Of a stretch of 64,000 nt of DNA, positions 13,244 to 23,850 are shown piece after piece; within the stretch, counting starts at the first letter, position 1, and every line of letters starts with the position of its first letter. A program made the position numbers and the translations under genes. The notes under the pieces are model-generated. The model had not been told where the DNA came from. It worked only from the letters and a program-made list of their open reading frames with translations, and searched no databases. The DNA is from Fratercula arctica (Eukaryota; Chordata; Aves; Charadriiformes; Alcidae), in assembly GCA_947846985.1 (NCBI GenBank), contig CANTUZ010000007.1, positions 28,028,355 to 28,092,354 on the forward strand, written 5' to 3'.

Positions 13244-13320
13244 TCTCAGAGCAAATGATACAGGCTGACGTTTCAACTGTGTCTATAAATGATGTGGTTT
13301 TCCGACATCTATTGAGGAAT
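13244..13320 (+). other. Candidate exon (unproven), 77 bp
   Basis: It is preceded by a branch-point-like CTGAC (13215-13219) and the acceptor TTTTATGTCCTTTATAATAG. It is followed by GTAAGTAGG, close to the donor consensus. Only frame 3 is open, for 25 codons: SEQMIQADVSTV then SINDVVFRHLLRN. That is phase 2 in and phase 0 out. The peptide is not one I recognise. The coding call rests only on splice signals and an open frame of modest length. Confidence 0.22.
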
Positions 13321-16300
13321 GTAAGTAGGGCCGTTTGGGACAGGGGAAGTCTTGGCTTGTATTGCCTCTGCTCTGCTTGTTCAGTAGCTATTTAAGAGTT
13401 TGGTTTCATTTGTGGCTAAATCAATATTGTTAATGAGTATATGTGATGAGATGATTAAAAAAAAATCACAGAAGCATTTAGGAAAAAAAACCCCAACAAA
13501 CAACAAATGAGGAGAATTTTCTTCAGGTCAAAGTAGTGTCTGAGTTCATGCATGTCTCAAGGCTCCAGAGAATCTTACAATTCTTTTATTAGGTAAAAAG
13601 AATAGAAGTAGCTCAATTGGTGGATGCTAAGTGCAGGCATCTCTGCTAATTGAAAGAGAAAATAAGAATGGATAGAAGTAACCTCTTCACATGAGTTTAT
13701 CTTATCTATGAGATTAGTGAAAGAAGGTTAAGAAAGCCCTGTCTAACATTCAGGAACAGTTAACCTTCTAGTACTTGTTTGAAATGTAGGCAGACACCAC
13801 TTCAGCTGTACAGAGAAAGAGGGGGGTGGGGAAAAAGTCTAAATAGGAATGTGGACAACAACAATAAATTTGCAAATACTCTCCAGGTTATTTTTACAGA
13901 ATAAGTAGTGTTATTAGCTTTTCAAATAGAACTGGGTTTCTATCCTTTGCTATCATTTGATGGCAAAATGAACAGGTGAGATATAATAGATGTCTATTGT
14001 TGTGTCCATCTTTTTAATCCTACCTCCACCTGACTCTTGCAGTGTGCCAGATTCGTGTTTGTTGTAATTAATTTCAATTTTGCTATGTTGATTTACAGTA
14101 ATAGAGAGTTTGGCCTAGGTTTTTAAAAGTCTGGCTAGCTGAGAGGATATACCAACAGGTATCCAAAGGCTCTTTTACAACTGCTATGGAGTAATTGGAA
14201 TATTTTGGTAGATTCAAAAGAATAGGGACTCACTAAGGGAATTAAATTAAGCTAATGAAAGAAAGCCTTTTACTTAGAACCAATAAAACGTATTAGACTT
14301 TGCAATAATCTGTCTGAAGTGGTTTTGAAGCCCTGTGGCTTGATTTTATTTGAAGCTGAATTGGACAGTACACTTAACGTACTGTGGGAAATGATCTTGA
14401 ACTGGTGTGGGGCAGTATTAAATTGTATGTTGGATCTTTTTTTCACTCGGCTCTTGCAACCACAGAGGAATTCAGAGTCTGAACAAAAAGACCTACGTGA
14501 ATGATCCAGACTTTGTATGGTTGAGATATACTGACTTTTGTAGAGGAGGGACGGGGGAAAGCACGAAACAAAACAACCTTTCATTGATTTCCCCAATGTG
14601 AGATTGTGCGAGTGGTTCCTGTTGGTAAGACCCTTTGTATGTTCTTGGCTGTATGTCTAGGTGTGTTTGTAACCACTGTAGTAATCAGCTACAATTTGGT
14701 TTGTAGATTCAGAAGTCCTGGCTGTTATTAGTAGGATATTGATCTAGATGGGTCCATTGACCTTACTTTTGGCATGGTAACTCCTGTGATCTGTGTGTTT
14801 TCTTTTTCTTTTTTTTCTTCCCCTCAAAAGATTTTAATGGAAAACAACATTGAAATTTTCCTGTTCAGGTAGTAATGAATATTTCATAGAGGACTGCAAT
14901 GCTGCTTGACTTCAAGTTTCCTTTCTCTTTCCTGTTTCTTTTCCTCTGCCGACAAATAACCTGGTAATCAAAGTAAGAAACCAGTAATAGAAAAAGATTC
15001 ATTAGAGCATCGCATTTTGATCCCTTTCTTTTGTTCTGATCACCTTTCATTGCAAAAATGACCACAAACGTTTTTACAACTTTATGGGCTTTTTTTTTTT
15101 AAAGTGTTTATTTTCTTTTTGGGGTTTAAGCCACTGTTTTTTTCATCATGACTTATTGACAGGAACTCCTGTAGAAAAATGACATCCATTATTAAAAATT
15201 CCCCCAGGAAGTCTCTAGCAGACAAATAAACTTCAGTAGCTATAGTTATTCCTCCTTTGTTTTTTTTTTAGCTGTGCTTATCACAATACCAAAATTTCAT
15301 TCTTTGTAATTGGAATAAGCATAACTTAATTCCAATAGTTTCATGCAAAACAGTCTCTAAACGCATTTATTTCATAACCTCTGTTAAGGTGTTCTGCCTG
15401 CCTAAAGGTTGTTTCTGTCGTGTCCTTTCTATAAGTAGAGGACAGAAGGTTGGGTTTTGCATTGTGAGAATGTCTGCTTCTCACGTACTGTGTCATACAG
15501 CTTTTTCTCCTGGTCGCAGTGCCCTCGGAAGACAATTTGCCTTTAATGTTGCATGTTCTTGCACTGTTTTACAGAGATTGTCACCAAAGCCAAGCAGCCT
15601 TCTCATAACTTGCTTGGCTTCCTAGGGAAAAATGTTAATCTACTGAATTTTATTTAGCGTTGTTTGATGCTTATACTTGTATTTGCAGATTTCTGTTAAA
15701 ACAAATTAGGGACAGAAAGTTTCCTAGTAACCACCACCTCCTTCAACTTTTATCTAGCAGATAAAGTAAGGGATGTTTGTTCTAGTGTGCCTGTGGCTTA
15801 TCAATGCTGTTGTCAGAAAGCAGGCACGTTTTCAGGCAGACTACAGGTGGTGTTGACATTTATGGATCCCATTTTCTCTAAATAGGCTGCTTTAGAATCA
15901 AGATCGTATTCAAAAGGTGCCTTTCAACACAGTTTTATTTCTCTTTGAAGGGAGAATTTTGTGAATTCAGACAATTATCATTTTTAACAGCTTGCACTTT
16001 AGAAGAAGGGTAAGAAAGTCAGCACGCATAGCTTTACCATAAGGTATTAAGTAACTTTTAAACTGGGGGCATTCTCAGCTCGCTGTAATTAGTTCTCTGA
16101 TAAAACTTTGCTCCAAAACTCAGTTAAAATGGCATTAACTTCAGCTAGTTCTTTTGAAAAAATCCAGATGCCCAGTGCAATGTTCCAGTGCTCTCGGTTT
16201 GTGAGGACCATCATTAAATATGAAGGATGACATTGCTTTTAAAAAATATATTTAGTCAAAATTATTACATGCCAAAACAGACAAAACTTTTCTCTCTAAT

Positions 16301-17995
16301 TCTAAAGGCCTCGTTTTCCTGCCAGTCATCCCTGTACAGCTGTGCCTTTGCCAGCAGCTGCCTTAACACTGCAGTATCACCTATTCACGTGTTTTTTGTT
16401 TGTTTTTTTTTTTTTTAAATACCATCAGATTTTGTTCAGTGTGTTTGGATGTGAGCATTTGTGGAGTGAAAGGATTCGTAGATGGGAGGAAGGTGATGGG
16501 ATGATAATACCTTTTAAAAAGACTTCTAAAAATAGATGCGTATAATTTCAATTTTTCTTAACTGCCCTGACCAGCATATTTTCTGGTGATATGGTGGGTG
16601 AACGAAGGAAATGAAGTAGGACACAGGATTAGTAAACACAGAAGTCATATTGGTGAATAGTGTACTTACTATTTAATTGTTTAACAGAGGTAATGAGTGC
16701 ATGTAACCTAGCCACGTAGGGCAAATCTTGCTAGACTGGTAAGAAGTATTTTAAGTAGCAGGACTAGTTTCCTTATAACTTGTTCTCCAGGTACAGCATG
16801 ACTATGATGCCAAGTGTCTGCTAAGTGTAAGTCAGAAACCTATGGACAGAAAGCACACTAACCAGTACCTTCATAGTACGTATTTCAGTAAAGGTAGCAA
16901 CTTACTGCCCCACGGTAGCTGCCAGGCCCATAGCATTCTGTGGTAAATGCAATGTGTCCTTACACATTCTTTTTTAAGGACAGGTGAGGTACTGTAATTG
17001 CAATGAAGTACAATGTTTGCAAGTCAGATAAGATTTTTTTTTTTTTTTTTAGCTGTGCCATAAGAGAGTGACCACTAATTCCTTTTATTTTGCACCATTT
17101 CTTTCTTCTTGACAAGATAGACTTTCATGACTTGTTTTTCCTGTGCTACTTACAAAAGAACAGATTTGCTATGAGGGCCAGGGCACCCAAGGCAATCTGA
17201 ACAGCATCTTCTCATGGAAGTGATTCAATACAAAATATTGCACTGACCTTACGTTTTATTTCCACATCATTACATCTCTGTTTAAAAAGCATTTCTTTTC
17301 ACCATGCCAGGTGTGTGTTGTTATTTCAAACATCCTTTTAAGGTGTATTAATTTGGAGAACACATCTGAGGCACAATTTTAATAGCTGAAACATTTTATT
17401 TACTTATGTTTTTAATACTTAGGTTAACTCCAACAATTGTGTGCGTTTTTTCCACCCCATTTAAAAATAAATTACATCTGGGTCAGAGTAAAAGCTGAAG
17501 AGATTTTTGCCCAGCTGGTGTCTTCTGTTTTTTGTTTGTTTCCCCCCACAAAGTAATAAGTGCAGAATCACCTTGAGAATTGCTGAAGTCATTTCCTATA
17601 TGATATCATGATTTTTAAAAATGTTAAGCTAGATCTTGCTCGGTTGTAAATCCTAGCATGAATAAAATACAAAATTCATCTGTGGCATTATCACACGCCT
17701 CAAGCAGCATAATAATAGTGATTCTTTCCTTTAATAAAAAACTTACTTGTTTACAAATAATAAAAACATAAGACGCTTCACATTATAATGGGAATAGAAG
17801 CTGAAGTGATGATCTTTAAACTTGAAAATCTAGTTTTGAGAACAGGAAGCCCCCAGATCAAAGAAGGCTTATTTAAAGTCCAGTTGTTTGAAATGCATTG
17901 CAATTTGTAAACCTGCAGTATGAATTTGCACTTCTATTAAAAAATATCAAAGTCACCTCTCAAGGCTCTTCAGGTGAGAGTGTGTTTCTTTCACA
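13321..17995. other. AT-rich non-coding stretch
   Basis: No gene is recognised. Overlapping frames at 14270-14596 (-) and 14319-14504 (+) are shadows of each other. T-tracts occur at 15090-15100, 16401-16416 and 17035-17050. Around 17250-17950 the sequence is AT-rich without repeats and could be ordinary intron. Confidence 0.6.
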
Positions 17996-18060
17996 TGGGC
18001 AAACTAAGGCACAGAATAATTAATTATCTGTTCCAGGTCAGTTAGCTTAGGCCAAAACTA
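17996..18060 (-). mobile_element. MIR-like CORE-SINE relic
   Basis: The order GGGCAAACTAAGGCACAGA, then TAATTATCTGTTCCAGGTCAG, then TTAGCTTAG follows the reverse complement of the MIR core as I remember it: GAAACTGAGGCACAGAG, TTAAGTAACTTGCCCAAGGTCA, CAGCTAG. Divergence is high, as expected for an element older than the bird-mammal split. It is flanked by simple AT-rich DNA. A profile search is needed for certainty. Confidence 0.5.
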
Positions 18061-18418
18061 TAATAAAAAATCCCAAATGTCCAATATACAGCATAAGTCA
18101 GTAAAAACCCACTTTCTTACAATCTTTGCTTTAAAACCGTGCTTATACATTTTTAGTTTTTGAGCTCTTTGTGAAGAAAACAAAACTTCTGCATTTCACT
18201 TCTGGCTCATGGTAAATGTTGAAATTTTAAATGGATGCTCGATTGTTTTCCTTTCTTTCGTTGCAAATGAACTGAAGCAGAGTAATTATATGTGGGTTTG
18301 CCAGACGGGCTGTTAACTGCTGTGGCGTATGTGAACGATACAGGAAATAAAAATTGTCTTCACCAGCACCCAACATTATGATTGTGTAACCTCGGTTATG
18401 AGAGTTTGCAGTGTTGCA
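18061..18418. other. Non-coding stretch upstream of palindrome
   Basis: AT-rich DNA to about 18230, then a segment of more balanced composition. A 120-codon minus-strand frame (18227-18589) crosses it. I see no domain in that frame. Confidence 0.5.
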
Positions 18419-18436
18419 GTCCTTCACGTGAAGGAC
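18419..18436. promoter_or_regulatory. 18-bp perfect palindrome centred on CACGTG
   Basis: GTCCTTCACGTGAAGGAC equals its own reverse complement. The core TCACGTGA is the symmetrical E-box preferred by the MITF/TFE bHLH-zip family. It sits in a patch with several CpGs within AT-rich DNA. Regulatory use is inferred from the motif alone. Confidence 0.4.
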
Positions 18437-19599
18437 GTTGACAGTGGGGGCTGCTTTTTGCTCCTTCCCAGGCGCAGTGTGATGTTGGTGGCTTCTCGCT
18501 CCTGGGTCTCCTTTGGGAGTCAGTTTTGTGCGATTGCTGTTTATAAGCTTAAGTATGTCATATGGTGTTCTTGTGTCATTGATCTGCAAATCTACGTCAC
18601 ATCAAATTTATTACATATTAGGTGTCTTACACGTATTGAATAGTTGATCTTTGTTCACTTTATTCCCAAAACTAAAATTATCCAGTTCCTGAGGTTGTGT
18701 TGCGTTTGAGCAGTGCTTGCCTAGCCTGACATCTGTTACCATCTTGTGCCTACACTTTCAGGGCCTCTGCTATCATCTTATGGCTGTACTCCGTTACACT
18801 GCATTGTTATACTGAGATTGTAGATAGTTTATTCTGCACAGAATAATTAGTTGTTATTGCTATCTAATAGTTACAGAAATATATATATATATATGTATAT
18901 AATGATAGATGTAACACCACAGTCATACAAAGCCTGAAACCAATTAGGCAGTGGTCATCAGACAGTTCCTGTAGCTTAGCAGGCAAAACCAACTTTTTTT
19001 TTTTTTTTCAAGGCATCTCAGACCAGACAAAACCTGAGTGAGACCTGGGTTAACTTAACATGCAGCCTGTCGCCTGTTACAAGGAACAGCTGTGTTAGTT
19101 CATTGGGCTACAAAGCTGCAGGCTCTGTTGCTTTGGCCGTACTGCGACTGCTAAAACATTTGTCTTTGACTTAAATTAAGTCGGTAGTTCATTTTCATCA
19201 GTGTAGCGTTCAGCAGCAGCTAAGTAGAAAATGAACAAAGGAAACATAAAAAACAACAACAGTAGTACATATATAACTGTTTTAATGTCTCCCAGACATT
19301 TTACACTGTTTTTTGTGTCTAGAAGTGATATGAAGAACATACCAGCTCCAGTTGAACTATATCACCTCACTGTATCCTTTTTTGTAATTAAAAAAGCAGA
19401 AAGTATTAACGCCAGATTTTTTGTAGCTTTTAGAGCAATCAGAACTCTAGAGTTTTACCAAATGTTTCCAGAGGTATTAAGAAGAGCGCTTAGAACCGCC
19501 TTTCATGATGTCTTTTATAGGTATTACTGGGTAGCAGCCTTTGACCACATTTACCAGTAGGCCTCTGAACTGGTTCAAGTCTGGCTACCCCTATATATT
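18437..19599. other. AT-rich non-coding stretch
   Basis: It contains the (AT)n run at 18878 and a T-tract near 18992-19008. A 109-codon plus-strand frame (19231-19560) runs almost up to the CR1 border. It has no family features and is probably chance. Confidence 0.55.
18878..18901. repeat. (AT)n microsatellite
   Basis: AT dinucleotides are repeated about ten times, with one G interruption near the right end. Confidence 0.9.
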
Positions 19600-19838
19600 G
19601 AATCATAGAATCATAGAACCATAGGGTTGGAAGGGACCTCTGGAGATCATCTAGTCCAACCCCCCTGCCAGAGCAGGGTCACCCAGAGCAGGTTACACAG
19701 GAACACGTCCAGGCGGGTTTTGAATGTCTCCAGAGATGGAGACTCCACCACCTCTCTGGGCAGCCTGTTCCAGTGCTCTGCCACCCTCAGGGTAAAGAAG
19801 TTCCTCCTCATGTTTAGGTGGAATACTTCTTCCTATGC
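19600..19838 (-). mobile_element. CR1 LINE, 3'-end fragment
   Basis: The minus-oriented 3' end begins with two octamer repeats (GAATCATAGAATCATAGAA). It continues with GGTTGGAAGGGACCTCTGGA, a block ending in CCAGAGCAGGGTCACCC, then CTCCACCACCTCTCTGGGC and AAGTTCCTCCTCATG. Similarity fades after about 19838, though weak CR1-like words may extend to 19910. It is more like the copy at 27138 than those at 36562 and 57235, so at least two CR1 lineages are present. Confidence 0.93.
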
Positions 19839-22800
19839 CAGGTCACAGCTGCTTTATCTGCTGTTCATGTTTGTACCATCACAGCTGTTCTTCACAGGAA
19901 GGCACAAGATGGAGGGGTTTGTTTGTGCTTCCTCCCCACTCTCTACATACCTGCTCCGGGGTGGGGAAAAGGTTGTCCCTCGTTTTAAAGTCCTTACTTT
20001 CACGTGGAAAATGCACTTCCACAGTTGTGTGTTCTGCTGAATTTCTGCACTGTTGCCTGAAGGTCAAATAAGACAGCCTGTTCCAGGGAATTCATATTAA
20101 AAAAGAATATAATATTTTCTACTATTTCATAGTTTTGCTTTAATCAAACAATTAAATCAGATAAATCTCGGGAAAAATTAGAATAGATCAGAAATCATGT
20201 TACTTCTAATTCTTTCCCCAAAATCGGAAGCCCAGTACAGACCTGGGCTATGTTAAAAGTTCATATATTGCCTAGAGAAATAGACGTAATTGTTTCATTA
20301 ATTTCAAGATTATAATTAAGTCATCTTCAATGTTTCCAATCCTTTTCTAACAATGTCTCTATGAATAAAACATCTCCCAATGGTATATCGTCTGTTTTTT
20401 AAACATCCTTCTGGATTCCTCTCTAAACTCATTCTAAATAAAGATACCATCTTGAACAGCACAGTAGGTCAATTTGCTTTTTACAAATTAGGATTTCTGC
20501 TATTAATTGGACACTTTCTAAAATATGGCAAATCAAGGATTCATAATTGTGTCTTAAAAGACTTGTACAAATACATGAATGAATTTTTCATGCATTCTTG
20601 ATTTGTTAAAATGTGTTCATTTCTCAGTGGATAGAGAATAATAAGCAAGATACTAAAAAAGGCCTTCATTTGTGGGCACAGGAGTGAGAAAGGGCTTAAA
20701 AAGTCCTATTAAAGGCAGACTGGAGTCTTCAGGTGAGAGGGAGAAAGCTTGAGTGTAGTACAGAAGTAGTTTATAGGTGGGGGACTTTATGGAGTTGTTG
20801 GGAGGGAAGAGACAAGACCGTGAAGAGGTGAAAGGGTGACCCCCGAGAGAGCACTGATTGCAGCGGGTGCTCCTAGAGGAGGGCAAAAGGGAGAAGGGAA
20901 AGCAAAAAGGAAAGGGTTTTGTAGCTCAGTCTGAACTATGTTTGGCAGTAATCGGCTCCAGCTGTGTTTAGTAGGGTAACCAGCCCCAGAATCAAGAGCC
21001 TTTACTAGGGATTAAGGTCAAGCAGTTTAACACTTCTGGGTGTCATATTATCAAGCCACTGAGCTAAGCGTCCATAATTAGATGCACAGGCTCCATATGC
21101 AGCATGTAGAAAGAGTGAAGCACGTATTGAATGTGAGTTTTACTGGAACGAAGAAGGTGGTCGAGAGTTTGTATAATTTGACTGCAGGAAATTCCTATGA
21201 AAAAAAGAAACAAAAAACAAAGCTGGAAAATCTCCTGAGAAATACAACTTGATATTTTACAGCGTTGGGAGGCTGGGGAGCTAATGCCTGTGCTCTCTGC
21301 ACATTTTTTCATGCATATAACTCCTGCTCCTTGGCTACCTATATGCCATTAAAACCCCCAGTTTATTACCTGAAACTATGTCACTTACTGTTGATCTATA
21401 TTTGGTGGTTGGTTTTGTTTTTATGTTGGCTTTTTTAACTACAAAAATTTAATTCTAATAAAAATCTTGTTTTTTCTTTTCTATTCTGGAAGCCAGATTT
21501 GTATTTACAATGATCTGAAAAAAACTTCACATTCACAGTAACTCTGTGGACAATTTCAACACTTATTTTTAATTCAGAAGAAGACAAGTAATCAATAATG
21601 CATGTTTTCTCTGTTTGTTATTGGTGGGCTGCAAAGAACAAGTGTGCTTTTGCATAGAAAGTACAGCATCATCATTAAATAAAGAATAGTTTACTCCACT
21701 GTCTTTCTACCTTATAATACATAACAATATCAAAGAGAGAGTGAAGACATTTTTTTTAGCTAAAATACTTTTGCTTTATTGTTAATGGTGATTCAGACTT
21801 AAGCTATTGAGTCTTCTTATTTTGTTCACTTTGAATGAAGATCCTGTTGAAAGCCTGTGACTTTCTGTTGCAACAGAATTGCCATTCTTGCTGATTTTTG
21901 TTTCAATTATGTTTTGGAAGGAGGCTAGCTGAAAAAAGCAAATTATTTTGTTTTCTTAGTTTGCGTTTAGGTCTAACAATAAATGTCTTGGGAACATTGA
22001 AATGGACCTCTAGTTAGGCTGCTAGAAATGAATATAGGTGTTTTAAAGTATTAACGTAGCTTTTATCCCCTTCTAGTAATGGTATCAAAGGAAACCGTGT
22101 AAGTAGAGGTTGTTTTGCCACAGTTATTCCCCCTTCCTTAAAACAAACAAAAAGTTTAGTCTTTCAAATTTTTCGCTGTTAAGACTAATTCTAAGCTGGA
22201 AGTTTCTTGCACGTGTGTAAGCTCTTAACATTACTGTTGAAGTGGCTCTGTCTTGACAATGACTGATTTTAGGAAGAAACCACCTTCACAGGAGATTGTT
22301 TCAGTGTGTTTAATGCTACTTGCTTTTTATCTTATCTTGGAGAGCTACTTTCCATGTCCCTTCATACTTGGGGGGTGCACGTGTGTCCTAACGTTCCCAG
22401 GTGAAGAGACTTCCACTTTGCATCGCCTACAGAGGGCATGCTTATGCTGTCTCCTCCCTCAAGCTTAACACCTGAACATGGAGGGCAGGATGGACTTGGT
22501 GTAATTTCAGTTTGTCTCAGAACTGATGACAATAATTACCCGTCTTCTCATGTAGTAACAGAGTTTAACAGGCAACCACCAGGATTGACCTGAAAATGAA
22601 CTGTTTATGCAGAGAAATGATTAAAGTTGATTTTTCCTTTTTTTTTTTTTTTTTAATAAATTTGTCTCCTTTTTTATAGTTTCCACCCCCAATGTGATAA
22701 TGGAGTAACTTCAGTGCTCCTGCCCCTCCTTCCTGTGCTAGCCTTCTCTGGTGAGAGATGGCAACGCTGGCAACTGCTTGTTGGAGCTGTGGGTACGCAT

Positions 22801-23410
22801 CCTGGTTGCTGCCACTGCCAAATGCAGCGCGTGCTTTTACTGCACTGATGGAACGTTGGAACTCTTGTGCCCAGCAACCAAGTTGTCACAAAACATGTAA
22901 GAATAAAATAGTCTCTGAAAACTTTGCCAAAATTAATTTGCGGATTTGAAAACTGTATTGAGACATGAAGTACTGGCAGGCAGACAGATGGACAGAGAGA
23001 GCATGATTGCTTAACTGGCAATTTCCTCTGGAAACAAAACCTAAAATAACGTAAGAATGTGTGTATTCATTTGATCAGACCTATGTCTAGTAGAGTGTGC
23101 TGTTTTCCGAAGTAGCCAACACTGGATACCAAAAGAGAAGTGTAAGGATGAGATGGACGGCAGCAATACTTCCCCATAATACCTTCTGCTTTTGGCAACT
23201 TTTGGCTTCAGGACTTCCTGAGCTAAAGGTTTTGCATTTGTATTTAATAGCCCTTAATGGAAAATTTATGTAAAGAAAAGGCAGTTGAGCCCATGTAAGC
23301 TTCGTAGGAGCTACAAAATTATATGCTGAAGTATTCTATACTTGAATAGAGTATGTGAAGGATCAAATATTTTAGTTATTTTGATCTTGCCTGTCTATCT
23401 ACAGCGAACT
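19839..23410. other. AT-rich non-coding stretch
   Basis: No gene is recognised. A purine-rich patch lies at 20680-20920. Good plus-strand splice-like ends enclose 22077-22098 (22 bp) and 22680-22750 (71 bp, one open frame). There is a T-tract at 22637-22654. None is strong enough to call. Confidence 0.55.
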
Positions 23411-23850
23411 TCATTTGACAAGTAGGAAGACTAGAAAAAAAGTTACACATAAGGACCAAATTTTAGATGGAATTAGGGATTGGTAGACACAGGGTGTGCT
23501 AGATTGGGATAGACTGGGATTCTAGAAGATGAGAAAATAGGATATTTAATAGAAAATGAGGTAGAGGAAGACTAGAAAAAAATCTGTTTGCAAGAGGGAA
23601 AGCTATAAGGAGGACACAGATGCTGCTGTTCATAGTGGAAAAAGAAGAATAAGGACAAACAGTCTCACAGGGGAAGAGAAGGAAAAAGGAGAGATTGGCT
23701 GAAAGGAGGAATTAACAGGCGTATGGGCAAACAACATTACAGAGGGGTACCTGCTAGCATCTGAGAGTATCTGGAAGGTCTAATGGGAAGGTCCTAAAAT
23801 AGGGATGCAGATGCATAGATGACTGGAGATGAAATAGGACAAATGAAAGT
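23400..23850. repeat. Purine-rich stretch with an 18-bp direct repeat
   Basis: The plus strand is dominated by GA-rich words. AGGAAGACTAGAAAAAAA occurs exactly at 23424-23441 and 23565-23582, 141 bp apart. ATTGGGAT and ACTGGGAT words also recur near 23500. This may be an internally duplicated decayed repeat. Confidence 0.55.

Noticed and set aside
16791..16826. 36-nt open unit with CTCCAG acceptor and GTAAGT
   Set aside because: Acceptor tract is modest, and the number of such units fits the chance expectation for 64 kb.
19627..20040. 137-codon plus-strand frame
   Set aside because: Its first half is antisense CR1 sequence and the rest has no recognisable feature.
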